This document shows positions 49,161 to 61,400 of a stretch of DNA of 64,000 nucleotides, piece after piece. The stretch is from assembly GCA_947568835.1 (NCBI GenBank), contig OX387608.1, positions 8,904,001 to 8,968,000 on the forward strand, read 5' to 3'. Both the position numbers and the translations under genes were made by a program. The DNA is from Protonemura montana. Lineage: Eukaryota > Arthropoda > Insecta > Plecoptera > Nemouridae. The first letter of the stretch is position 1, and each line of letters starts with the position of its first letter. The notes beneath the pieces were generated by a model. The model saw only the letters and a program-made list of their open reading frames with translations. It had not been told where the DNA came from and made no database searches.

Positions 49161-51469
49161 TTAATCCCGCTTGACCTTTCGAATCGCTTCCTCAAATGCT
49201 ACCGCCACTTTACTCAGTCGCGCCACGATCGGCTGCCCAATCTCTCCAATCTGCGCAGCCAACAACTCAGAGTCACGACTCACCGCGGTAAGGTACTTGA
49301 CATCTCCGCTCAGCTGCGCCACGAGCGCGTGACCATCGTCGCGTTCTATACGTCCAATCAACTCAGCGTCCTTAATCATCTCCTTCAACTGCATCATAAT
49401 TACGACCGACTCAGCAATTGTATTCTTCCGCTGCGCAAAAGTCAGCCCCTTCAACGCTCCTAGTGGTTCCAAAGCCATCCGTTGAGTACGTGGCAATAAA
49501 TTTTCCAACGTTCCTATCAACGACAGCAAAAATGTCTGAAAACTAGTAATTTTATTTACCAAACTCGCCTCTGTCTCTGGAGGAGTGACGATAGCCCCCA
49601 CTAGACACGTGCACTTTGAGTAGTCTGTCACGCACTTGTCGTTCGTGCTGATTTTCGGCTGATTAGAGGCAAATTGGGCTAACCCGCCCACGCCCATGTC
49701 CCAGCCACATTCGCAAGTGCTCGAATGGGTCAAACAGGCTCGGATAGGTTCTATCACGTCCGTGTTTGGTACCGTAACCGGCTCATAGTTGCACAGACAT
49801 GTTGATAAGTCAACGTGGCAAGTCTGCGTGGATATCCGGGACGTTGAGGTTATGTTGGTTGATTCGGGAGGCGATTGCTTGGCGTCGGTGTTCCGTGCGA
49901 GGTAGATCCACAAGCACGTACAGGTGTCTAGGTTGTAATTGCAGCCGCCGAACGGGCGGTAGGTGAAGCAATTGCAAGTGTTGGGGTCCATTTCGCATCG
50001 CATGTTTAATCTGCCACTGAGAGAACATTTCAAAGAGTTAATATGTGCTTAAGTAGGCACTTTTTAAACATATATTTCCATTTTTTATGTACTTGTTCGA
50101 CTATACAGACAGCGCTAAACAATTTAAATAAGCGTTACAGTGACGAGGGACTTTGGAGGAACTTTACTTAAAAAACTTAACTTCGCTTAACTCACATAGG
50201 GCCACTAGGTACCAATGTTCAGTTAAAAAGATAACTGGTATTTGGGATAGAAATAAAAGTGTCTGATTGGCTGTGGTAATGAAGATGACTGGCCGTTATC
50301 TATTGTTGTAAAACTGACCCACATTTAAGCTGATCATCCAAAAAAAAAGATTCCTGTTTTTTCGGCATGGTTATAATATTCAATTCTGTATTAGATGAGC
50401 TTAGGCACGATTGATACTGACGATAATAGCTTAGACGTGAATAGGCACAGAAACCCTTACAGTTCTAACAGAAATTCTAATGTCAAAAGTCGTCCAAGTA
50501 TGTAATAACAACCGAACGGTTTGGCGTGTTGGAAACACTGGTTCTCGTTAGATCACCGAAGTTAAGCAACACTGCGCTGAGTCAGGTATTGGATGGGTGA
50601 CCATCATACACATGACCAGTTCTGTTCTGGAGAGAGGTTGGAGGGATGAAAGTTAGTACAGCAACTTCATTCGCCTTGCTTATCAACCTCTCGACAGCAT
50701 GGATTTGTGGAGGAATCCTGCTGTTCGAGTTGTACCGTCCTTCGGAAGGGACGTGAAGCCGGTGGTCCCCTTGGTGCTTTTCGACAGGAGTAGGCTACGT
50801 GCCGGCACCGAGTTTCCCCTCCTCCCTTCTAGGCTAGGTTAGGTTCATCATCATCCTCATCATCATCCACTCATTCACCGACGCCATTAGACCAGTGCCG
50901 CAGGGCCAGTTGTCAAAACAGTGCGTCGTTAAACACCACAAATAATAATAATAATAATAATAAACGTTATAACAACTCTACTGTATGCTCTAGAATATTT
51001 ATCTATATTATAGTATATACTACACTTATAAATGTCCGCTAAGAAATATCGGATGAGAAACTCACGTGCCAATGTCCTTGAAGTTGAGTGTGGCGCTAGC
51101 AGACGCCAAGGTCACGATCAGCAACAGAAACCCGAACCACTAAGAAGAAAAATGTGTTAGGAAAAGCGATCCGCATTCTGAAGGAGCCCGAATCTACCTG
51201 AGGTGAAATTGTAAAAAAAAAACTTACATAACTTTAAATAAATCGGCTGAATTAAATGGGTCATTTTCTTAAAGATGGCGCCCAGCGAAAGTCAGAACTA
51301 GCGCTGCGAGCGGTGAAATCTGGCGATAGTATAGTGAAATAAACGGGCAGAGTTTTCTATGACTTTTCACGCCAAAAGAAGAGACGAAAACATGAATTTT
51401 TTTTTCTGATATTGACAAAAATCTCGTCGCGGAAATCGTGATAGAAAAATGGCTCTGAAATCTCACCAT
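49161..51469 (-). CDS. secreted C-x6-C-x-C motif protein 2 (paralogue)
   Basis: Paralogue of the plus-strand gene at 46901. Exons in transcript order: 51469-51467 (ATG only), 51139-51066, 50016-49161; 310 residues. The signal peptide is MWFGFLLLIVTLASASA. Five C-x6-C-x-C motifs are present: CEMDPNTCNC, CNYNLDTCTC, CHVDLSTCLC, CLTHSSTCECGW and CVTDYSKCTC. The last three align with the three motifs of protein 1, so either two motifs were gained here or two were lost there. The Cys-free helical C-terminus matches protein 1. Intron 2 (50017-51065) holds a 5S-derived SINE. The gene runs toward its paralogue, tail to tail. Confidence 0.85.
50513..50965 (+). repeat. 5S-rRNA-derived SINE, best-preserved copy
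   Basis: It runs from gaacggtttggcgtgttgg through the 5S-like block gatcaccgaagttaagcaac and ggatgggtgaccatcatac, body cctactcc (reverse) and gtgccggcacc, to the tail gtgcgtcgttaaacacca. It ends in (aat)7. It lies in intron 2 of secreted gene 2, antisense to that gene. Confidence 0.92.
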
Positions 51470-51600
51470 GTTGGCGGCAGTAGCGGGTCAGACGAACGAA
51501 ACCTCGGTCCGGCCCGGTAGAATGCTTTTATAAGATGCTAGCGGTCGTCGGGGGGGGGGGGGGGGGGGGGGGGGGGAACCAGTTCGACGCTGAGACGTTT
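51470..51600 (-). promoter_or_regulatory. TATA promoter of secreted gene 2 with expanded G-run
   Basis: On the minus strand TTATAAAAGCATTC (TATA at 51526-51534) and the following block match the plus-strand promoter at 46838 onward. A run of 27 G on plus (51550-51576) replaces a run of 6 C in the paralogous promoter. A run this pure may fold as a quadruplex or may be affected by sequencing error. Confidence 0.75.
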
Positions 51601-53938
51601 GACGTCGGGTCAACGCGCCAATATTGGTTGTGTGCAACTGAAAACCTACATCGGTCTGCGGATAGCGCAATGTACAGGCTCTAGGCTCGAAGCCGGAACT
51701 TTGGGAAGTACTTTGAGATTCGATAAGAAGAAGCCATAGAAATTTTTTTAACTTTTTGGTTGAGCTTTGCGGGCGATTCGAGGGACAAAAAGTGCCCCTA
51801 AAGATTCCACAATACTGAAAATAAATATTAAATGTACATGTCCGGATGTCAACTTACATTTAAATCATATTTAAATATTTAGTTATCAATGAGATTCCAG
51901 TGGTAGCATACCAACCTATACTAGTCGCCTATTTTGATTAAGGGGGCCAAAAATAAACCATGTCAAAATGAAAAATACCACTGATAAGTAGGTTAGTACG
52001 TATAGGCCAATAAGTAAGTCAGACTTTTTCTGGCACAACATTTTTTGGTACATGTCACATGTCTTACAGGTAGTGTTTGTTCTATATTTTTAGCACATTT
52101 AAAAAAAATGCATTTTAGTTTACATAAGATTTTTACATTCTTTAGAGGCTGACAGAAAACTAAAAATTCGTATGGAGAGGATTTGGCCAGCGTGAAAAAA
52201 GAAGTCGTCTGGAAATGCATTTTCTGCTTAAGGGTAGGTATTCAAACGTTCAGTATGCAAATGCAAATAAAAATAATAAAAAATCAGTTAAAGAAAACAA
52301 TAAGACTTTTAAAATTATTATGAAGACTAATACCTTCTCAAAAATTGATGCCCAAACGGGAATTTGCAATTTAAATAAGATTTAAAGAGTTGCCATAAGA
52401 ATTGCACGTATTCGCTGAGCTCGCTCATCCAATAAACAAGATTAAATTACTAGCGATCCTCAAGCCTAAACAAAACCTCTCTGACATTTCTGACATTTCT
52501 TGCTAATTGAGATTTCTATCATTCATGATTAAATAGATTCAACAAATTAACCACCCACCCCATTTCACAGAATCACTTCGCGGACGTCCGATCGCACACG
52601 CTATCAGAGCGAGCGAGAGCGACATGTGTTTGTAAACACACCCCTATGCCATTTGTGTACCCCTTCCACCCTTCCCAGTCCATCGGCGTTCACCACAGAT
52701 TAGGGGGAGATCGCCGTCTGACTGGAGATCCAACAATCACATCCGTGCTTTTGTCTTCTCTCCCTCCCCCCCCTCTCCTCTACCAGCAATATAATAGTCA
52801 TCAGTGCTGCAAACTCGGGAGTTTAATTATGACATTGGTTATACGCCGAATGGAAAACTGAAAAGAGCCAGCTGTCTCGATGGGATTTGTTAATGCAGTG
52901 TTGTTTTCTCTGTGCATGCTGCTTTCGGATTGACAGAGACATTCGTAGGATCGCAGTGTTCCAGTTCCGTACGAACGTCATTGCTAATTCAAAAATACGT
53001 TAAAACATACCTTAAAAGTGTCTATAGCGATTAGTGACTGAAAAGTGCGATGTTATTTTATTTAAGGGGAAATTGGCATCTAGAGATTTTGGACACATTT
53101 TTCTAGAGATTTTCTGGCCGCAACGATGGAGTTCAAATGCTAGAATTTGAATTTACTGACCGCAAAATGTTTGGTGCTTTGGTGCTTAAAAAAATTGTCC
53201 ATAAGATTAACACAGAGACATTTTTGACCCCTAGCACCTAGTACATTGCACTGGTTTGCACTGGTTGGATATATTCCGTATTCAAGGTAACAAAAAAAAA
53301 ATAATACGATTATTAACAACAACAAAATTTCCTTCAGAAACAGCAGCCTTTTTACGAAAAAATGTGTCAGTTTTTGAGTTAATTCCTTTTATATTTTCGT
53401 GTTGATGGAGGTGCCGTACGCTTCGGCTAAAATCTGAAATCAACCTTTTTTTGGATATGCTTAGACTTTTTCGTATACCGCATTTCGTGTATCGTGTGGT
53501 CACAAAAAAAAGATCCCGTACGCGCATATAAAGCCAAAGAACTCTTGAGGACTTTTTAGGGTGCCCCATAAAAATCACCAAACCCACAACATCCAATTAC
53601 ACTCCGAGATATTCACCAATAGTGTCGATCACAATGCAATTTCGAATTGTCAACCGGTCGGCATCCAGCGACACCAACAAAGCGAGCGGATTTAATGAAA
53701 TCCCGACAAGACACCTGCCCCTATGTCTTGCGTCCCTTAATCAACGCCGCCCTCGCCGTTAAAAACCGGCCAATGGGGGACGGGCGTCGGCGCCGCGACG
53801 CTTTGTGTGCGCAATTCAATCAATTACAAGTGGGCGGGGACATTGTTGCGTACCCTTTGGGAGCAACCCCTATTGGTGAACGTTTTGGGTTTGGATTCAT
53901 CGGACTCTGATTGCATTAGAATTGATTGACCAGTGGGA
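51600..53938. other. gene-free interval with GC-rich patches
   Basis: No coding region is supported. 52560-52960 has a GAGCGAGCGAGAGCGA run followed by TGTGTTT-GT-AAACACA (forkhead-like palindrome, 52625-52640). 53640-53910 is GC-rich with an 87-codon ORF that shows no family feature. Both could be regulatory DNA; nothing proves it. Confidence 0.4.
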
Positions 53939-54196
53939 TTTAGCGACGCACTGTTTTGGCAACGGGACCTGTGGTACTGGTCTTATGGCGTCGGTGAATG
54001 AAAGGATGATATTGAGGATAATGATGAATCTAGCCTAGCCTAAAAAAGAGGAGGAAAAAAAGGTGCCGGAACAAAGCCTACTCCTGTCGAAGAGCACCAA
54101 GTGGACCAACCGGCCTAACGTCCCTTCCGAAAGACGGTATTACGTGAACAACAGGATTCATCCGTAAATCCATGCTGTCGAGAGATTGATAAGATT
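53939..54196 (-). repeat. 5S-derived SINE, 5'-truncated copy
   Basis: Reverse-strand copy with tail (tagcgacgcactgttttggc on plus) and body (agcctactcctgtcgaagag, aatccatgctgtcgaga). The 5S-like head is missing, as expected for truncated reverse transcription. Confidence 0.8.
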
Positions 54197-54424
54197 GGTG
54201 AATGACGGTGAAGATGAAGATGAAAATTAAATGAAGATGAATTTGAAGACAAACGTTTAGAAATGATGACAGTGGCGATTGCTCACTACTGTTTCATTGA
54301 AAAATTTTCAGATTTTCTGTTGATAACGAGGTTCTGCCAACAAGAGCTCTCCAATCCTCTTTGAAATACGGGAGACATCGTGGCAGGAGATTTTAACCAT
54401 CGAGTTTATAAAGAGCCAGCGTTA

Positions 54425-54715
54425 GTTCTAAGCTTTCTGCTGAGCAAACGAGCTGATAACACGTGGTAACGGTAGACGCCATCCGATGGCGCCTTCGGCT
54501 GTCCAATTAAACACACCTCTAAAATTAAATAATTACGACTCAAAATATCGATACATTCACAGAGGTTAACATTAATAAAATATCAATTGAGAGTAAACCA
54601 GTCTCAAATGCAAGTCATCTGCGAGAAATAACGATATGACATTTTTTAATACTTAAAACGAATGAGAGTCCACCAAGTAGCAACCATCATTTTGGTCGGT
54701 AAAGTAGTCACAATT
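54425..54715 (-). repeat. dispersed repeat family B, copy 3
   Basis: The reverse complement carries the same ordered blocks as 10715-11025: cttgcatttgagactggttt, then taattatttaatttt, then cgttaccacgtg and gtttgctcagcag. It is the closest match to copy 1. Confidence 0.65.
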
Positions 54716-56520
54716 GGCTGTCGTTTTTTGTGAGAACAGTTTTACCATCGTTAAAAGATCCTAAAGTTCCTTGATAGATGGTTTAATATTAGCACTCGCC
54801 ATCTGTCTAGCCTATAAACTCGATTATTTAACTATATTTAACATGAGTAGCAATGCAAACTTAACTAATTATAAGTATTTCCTTTTACGCTATACCAATA
54901 AAGTCATAACAAATTACCCACACACACAGCCACTCCCGCATGAAAAGGAAGATAAGTTATTTGATCCTCTTATACGATGAATATCTACAGAGAGAAACAA
55001 CATTACATAAACTTTTTGATTTATAAATGCAAAAAAGAGAATTTTGTTCCACATGGTCTTTACTGGTAAATTGTAATTAACATCTTCACACAAGCTCGAG
55101 CTCTAATAGATCCACGTTGTACATGTATATATACCACGTTTCATGGTGCAAAATTCTATATAACTCTATTGAATTGGCAATGAATAGCTCGCACTAGGGG
55201 TGAGTGGGGGTGGGTTTGGTGGGGTATAGGGGGTGGACAAGCCACTAAATTAGAGAGATTAATTTCCTTAACTTTGATTCGCAGAGAACCAATTAGCAAT
55301 GCCGGCAATCAAACGATGCCGCGCGAGCGCCAAAGTGGGTATAGAGAGGTATACATATTTGGACGTCGACTGCCCGCCGACTGCCCGTCGTGACGCGAGA
55401 TGGGCAGTGGCGGGCACAAATGACTCTCAGTTTTCAGGGTTAGATGCGATGATGATTATGGTGCTGAGGATAATAAGTTAAGGAGATGGTAAGCAGATTG
55501 GTAGACAGGTAGGCAGATAGGGCATATGGGTTGTAAGTAGGTCATAAAATGTTCATAATTTGTTAAGATCTAATTCAACGGTATTGTGTAGATCTGATTA
55601 AAATTTGGGTCGCAAGTTACTCTTTCGGAATCCTTCAGCTGTTTCGTTGAAAATACTGAAGCAACTGGAGGTTTTTATATTTGCTGAAAGATGACCAGAA
55701 ATTGTGAAATTGAAACAAAAAATGTAAGTTAGTGGAAGAAGGCAGAATTTCATTTGAAGAGATATGAGGATGAGGATGAGGAATTTCCTTTTATGAGAGG
55801 AAACAAATAAATATGTTAAAAGATTGAAATTTCGTTCCCCATTGCCCTATTGCATTTGTGGTAAAATAATCATTTAACTGATTTTTTTCTAGGTCCATAG
55901 TTCCCTGGCCATACTTTTGTCACAGTGAAAATGATGTACATACAAATCATATTATTCTCTGAGCCTATTGTTCTAGTTCATGTCAAAAGGACTAATTACT
56001 AAACTAAATCGATGTTTAGTTAAACTTCTCTATTTTCCAGAGACTGCTCCAGATTGTCATCGCAACTTAGACGACCAAAGCAAAGGCAATCACAATGTTC
56101 CAAGCCCAATACAGATTTGCTCGTCCATTGCCGGGACAAACGTCCGACGGGGGGGTAACATTTCCATGAAGCTGGGGGCTTTGGGGGCCGGAGAGATGGG
56201 GTAAGGGGTGGGATTGGGAGACGCGAAGGAAACTTTTAATCAACCCACTCAGCCATTCTCTCGCCAAGTCTATTACGTCAGCTACGCCGCCATTTCGCGT
56301 CTGTTCTGCGATCTAGAAATTGCGAGCCACAGTTGCGGTCTACCAGACAGAAGACAATGCAGATTACTGCTGTGTTGTTCTTTATTTTACAGACCAAGAT
56401 AGATTAGTTTAATCAAAAAATGTTCGTTTGGTTTTTAAATGTTTTTGCAATGTAAAGAAGTGATTACTATTTATCTGAGTCAATTTGGACAAAGCTCTTC
56501 ACCATAAAATGTTGGAACTT
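54716..56520. other. gene-free interval
   Basis: No coding region is supported. Two GC-rich patches (about 55195-55440 and 56090-56345) stand out from AT-rich surroundings. No RNA gene is seen. Confidence 0.4.
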
Positions 56521-56953
56521 GTACGGTTTGGAGTGTTGGTAACACTGGTTCTCGTGATATCACCGAAGTTAAGCAATACTGCGCTTGGTTAGGTATTGGA
56601 TGGGTAACCATAATACATATGAAAATATATTTTTGGGAGAGAGGTTGGAGAGATAAATGATAGTGCCGCAACTGCATTAACATTGTCTATCTATACCTCT
56701 CGACAGCTTGGATTTGTGGAGAATTCATATTTTCGCGTTCTACCGCCCTTTGGAAAGGACGTTAAGCCAGTAGTTATCAAGGTGTTCTTCGACAGAAGTA
56801 GGCTACGTGCCGGCACACATTTTGCCCTCTTCCTTTTTAGGCTAGGTTACGTTCATCATCAACCATTCATTCACCGACGCAAGGAGACCCGTGCCAGAGT
56901 GTTCGTTGTCAAAACAATGCTTCGTAAAACCCCACTAATAAATAAATAAATCT
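56521..56953 (+). repeat. 5S-derived SINE, diverged copy
   Basis: Plus-strand copy with head (gtacggtttggagtgttgg, tcaccgaagttaagcaatac, ggatgggtaaccat), body (gacagaagtaggctacgtgc) and tail acaatgcttcgtaaaacccc. It ends in (aata)n. More diverged than the 50513 copy. Confidence 0.88.
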
Positions 56954-57839
56954 AAGATTGAAGAATTGATATCGGTTGGCCTTCAAATATTGGAATTTCA
57001 AAATTCCAGGATATAACTGCTCAGTGTTGCTTAACGCTTAACGTCTTGGTTTGAATTCAACCAAGATAACCATGATAAAACCAAGATTAAAATACACCAT
57101 GACCAAATCATTTCATCTAAAAGTAATTCTTTAACAACTGTAACTACAATTTTAATAAGTGTAAAAAATTTAACTAAATTTTCACGTATCACCGAGTTAG
57201 AGATGGCAAGGCTCTTGAACATATAAAATTGGAGAAAGGTTTATTGTTGTATCGCTGGGTCGACGCAATTTGGAACTTTGAAAGTACAAGACTGTAAGAC
57301 CGGCTTATTGATAGATACTTAGTAAAATGTAACCCAAGAAACGCAGGTGCATCAAGTTTTAAAAATGGGCCTATGTTTACGAATTCATAGTGGTCAATAC
57401 TTACCTCTGAAAAATGTTCCCCGTAAAAATGGTTTCATTGGGCTTTTTTTGTCGATTGCTCTGCAATTCTATTTCTGGTGCTTACCCGATGGTGTAGGAA
57501 TTGATAACACATCATAAATGTTCCAGTCAAAACCGTTGGAAATATTAATAACAACAATAATACAAGTATAGTTTAGTGTCAATGTTCTCGTCAATGTATG
57601 CACATTTGACAATAAATTACATAGTATGTTTGAGACAAACAAGAGACGAATAGAGAACCTCTTAAATGCTACTTAAAGACTGTCAATCGTAGTGCACCAA
57701 CATTTTTGGGACGTACCGTATCTGTGACAGTGACCCATGCCATATGATAATTATTTTTCCATCCCATAGTACGTTCCTCAGCAGAAGAGCAATTTCCATC
57801 CAACACTCACACAGCCAAACACATATGCAACTGGTGTGG

Positions 57840-57935
57840 CCATTGTCCGGTCACGTATTGTACCAGTCACAGCATTCCCCAAGAGAAAACCAGGAATCGA
57901 ACCCGATAACGCCACTGAATACCCCGTGAGTGGGT
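57840..57935 (-). repeat. tRNA-derived repeat, B-box end
   Basis: On minus, GGGTTCGATTCC forms a perfect B-box inside the arm ATCGGGTTCGATTCCTGGT. The matching A-box half is not clear, so this is called a SINE fragment and not a tRNA gene. Confidence 0.45.
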
Positions 57936-58254
57936 GGCGCTAGGGGTGTAGGGTGGGGGAACGCGTTCCAACCGCGGCCCACTGGGGACAATGAGCGGAC
58001 CGCCGCCGCCGCCACCGCCGCCGCTTGGCAAATGTTCTGCTCCGATATTAAGTCTGCGAGTTGATTAATTAGCAGGCGGTGGTACGCGCAAGAAGGACAT
58101 AAAGCGCAACGAGCTATTAGCAGACCAGCCCTCGGATACCGAGGATGCAACACGTTCAAAGTGTTTACGAGTTAAATACTGAGTCTCAGAGCTGATTTAA
58201 AACTGAAGTATTCACGAAAAATATCAATTGATCAACACGGTATACTATACCGAC

Positions 58255-58405
58255 GAATATGGTAGTTACTCCTAGGTGGAGGCATTGCTTTTTTGAGAGT
58301 TAAAACGTTTTATTTTGTTATTTCTCGCAGTTTACTCACATTAGGGACTGGAATACGCTCAAAAAGTCTTCATTGGTGCTAACTCGATAGCTTTATTTGA
58401 CAGGC
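58255..58405 (+). repeat. dispersed repeat family B, copy 4 (partial)
   Basis: It contains taggtggaggcattgctttt, tttctcgcagtttactcaca and gggactggaatacgctcaa blocks in the family order. The right half of the family is absent. Confidence 0.55.
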
Positions 58406-61400
58406 AAGGCTATCCCGGTATCAGAATATCTTCCTGATCGACGAATGGTGGGTGCTTGCATGGTAGGTTTCCTTTGGCCCTTTGAACATAAATGCGTCAA
58501 CAGAAGAATAATCCTGCGATGGATCACTCTAATATTCAAGCCAATACTTCATCCCAATTTTCCTTCGGAATCGCAGTTTAAAGCAGAATTGCGTTGCAAG
58601 GTTACTACCGCCATTTTGTTAAACACAGCTGTTTGAAATTTTACGAATGACAAGCCTTCAAACATTGCTAACCTTGCATATTTTAAAGAAAAAATACTCT
58701 GTACCTGCCATTACAAATGATTATGATGTGACATGATAAATGATATGTTTATGACAATTTGACTTGAGTTTTGAACGTACCTACGATTGGTTGTCTGACA
58801 TTAAGAACAACAAGATGGCATCTTTATGGCCATTCTTTCCAGAAGACACTGTTTGGTCTCCAAGTTCTGCACCGGAAGTAGCATATTGCGGGACACGTGC
58901 GACGCGGCGAACAAAAGACAGCGATGAGATCCAATGGGCCGGCCCGAGGAAAACAGATTTTCATTAACGTCTCCTCGGCACACAGCTGAGCGGACTTCTC
59001 ACTCCGACACATTATTAGAGGTATAATTTTGTCTCGCTTGCACCAACGCAGCACAACCTCGGTCTCTTCTCGTCGTGGGATGTTCGCTCTCTCTTACTCC
59101 CATGAGTTGGGTACAGCTAATCACAGCCACCCCTTGTAAATTAGCTTGCATCTCTTTCCTAGCGAAACCACAAGGCGGTGGAATTTGCTCGTTTGGAGTA
59201 TCTAATGCTATATACCTTTATCATCATTTCAAATGGAAATATGGGACATGGAAATGAAAATGTTCAGAATCATAGAATTTATGTAATAAATATTAATAAT
59301 TATAAACTAAATAACACAGATTTTGCTTCCACCATACACGATTCAAGTGACAAAAACCCCAAAACAGAGCCTACATAACAATTGCTCGAAAAAAAAAAAC
59401 TGCCCAACAACCCCCAACATCACATCACCCCTGCCGGAATCGAACCCGCACCTCCCGGACATTGCTCCACGTAAATTCCTCGTCCTCTAATCGCACCAAC
59501 TCCATCATCTAATAACTTTACCCAACCCACCCACACCCTCCGTCCACACACGGGCCCATGCATGTGAATCCAATCATCGTAACGACACGTTAATTGAGCT
59601 ATAGACACACACATCGGGACTATCGTATTCATCAAGCTGGCGGATGGCTTGGGCGCAGGACGGGAGGGTTGGGTAGGTGGAGGGTGGATAGGGAGGTGGG
59701 GGCATTTCATTAGACGTCATGCCATGATTTGATGCAAGCGGCCGCATGCCCGGCTTGCTTGGATAGCAAGCTATTCTCCTCGCGTTAATGAATATTATGC
59801 ATTAGTTCATATTTCAATGGTAGAGAAAAATGGAAGAAGACAGGGTATACGCGAGGACGGCAGGGAGGGAGTTGGATGGTGTGGGAAATGGAGTTTTCTC
59901 TGCTCCATTCTTCGCACAAAGACATTTTTTTTTTTTTTACTTTTCATTTATCCTCGTATTGCGCGCGTGCTGCGATACCTCCGTCTCGCTTGTGCTTGTG
60001 AGGCGTCGCCTGGTCACGTCTCTTTCTAGCGCACGCTTCGCTAGGGATGCACTGTTTTTTTTTTTTTTGGAATTAGATGAGCGCCTCCCCCACCCACGCC
60101 CCTCGGCGCCAGTTCGAACCCTGTTCGATGTAGGTACAATGGATTCGCCGGGCCGAGAGCCAACCTGATATACACTGAATATTAATCTGGTCCCGTCGGT
60201 CTCGCTTCGAGCTTGCGGTCTCTTTCCTTTCTGCTTCTCTCTCCGCAAAGGCGCGATTTTGTGTCCTCTCGCTCTGTTTTTGGTGCGTGCTGTTATGCGG
60301 GATGCGTAACGTGTCCGTGACGTACTCTACGCAGAAAAGTTTGGGAAATAACATGTTGCTTTTAAGTTTTACCCCATTGCAAAGGGTTTGTTGGAGGCAC
60401 TAGCTACATAATTGCTCATCTACAACTACGATAGGTCAGTAGTTCATGCAGTTTTGCAATGCTTTTCAAAACTGTGTGCCAAATCTCTTTTTCATCCCAT
60501 TGATTAAATAATGAAAGATTTAATCCCTAGTATATAGATAAATATTTTTTTATATAGGTACAATCGTGGGTACTTACAATACCCACGATTGTGTGCAGTT
60601 TTGAAACTTTATGATGGTTTTTAGGCTCATATCTACTTGATTTATCCTTAGAATAGATATTTATCCTGAAATGGGTTTTGAATTTTTATCTAATTTTTTT
60701 ATTTGTCCTTTACTTAGCATTCAAAACCCATTTCAAATAGTTTTTCTTAAGTTTTGATACTCTTCCTTAATTCATACAGGTGATTTTTTTTTTTTTTTAA
60801 TCTTCTCAGAGGTTGGATGGTGGTCAGGGCAAAAAAGGGGTAAATTTTCCATCAAAATGAGCTACACAGTTTTTCACTATGTCTATTTTTGAGGAGAGCT
60901 TGAATTTTTACACTCAAAGCGACAAGACTTTGTATATGCAACCACTTTGTCCCCTTGAAAAGTGGGGTGATGCAGGCCTCTTTTGAATTTGTATCTTTAA
61001 AAGGGCATGGGTAGTATAATATGTTAGTCCGCACGATTGACGACCAATTGAACTTCTCATAAGCAACTTGAGACACAGTGGACCATGATGTTAGCTGTGA
61101 TGCTAACCTGACTATTTGAATATTGGACTGGACCGTTGGTGCATTCGACCACTAAAACCGTCCTTCATCAATGATTCGACTTATGAACCATTGAACGATT
61201 CGACCATTCTTTATTATTCTTTTGGATTGTTGGACAGTTGGCTACGCCATAGCGATATGGATCCACCATAGGCTTGGAGAGAAAACTAAAATCTAAGGTT
61301 ATCGAGGACATGACAGCATCATGACATTTAATACTCATATCAAACCAAAAATATAATCTAAAATTAGAGAAATAATCGCTGGAATTCGTGTTTAATACCA

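Noticed and set aside
50513-50640. Genuine 5S rRNA gene
   Set aside because: Only part of the 5S sequence is similar, it is fused to a body and tail, and all copies end in short microsatellites, as SINEs do.
53647-53910. 87-residue plus ORF in a GC-rich patch
   Set aside because: No signal, domain, splice context or repeat; composition explains the lack of stops.
60090-60170. tRNA-derived repeat on minus (GGGTTCGAAC)
   Set aside because: A B-box-like string alone; no pairing arms or A-box found around it.
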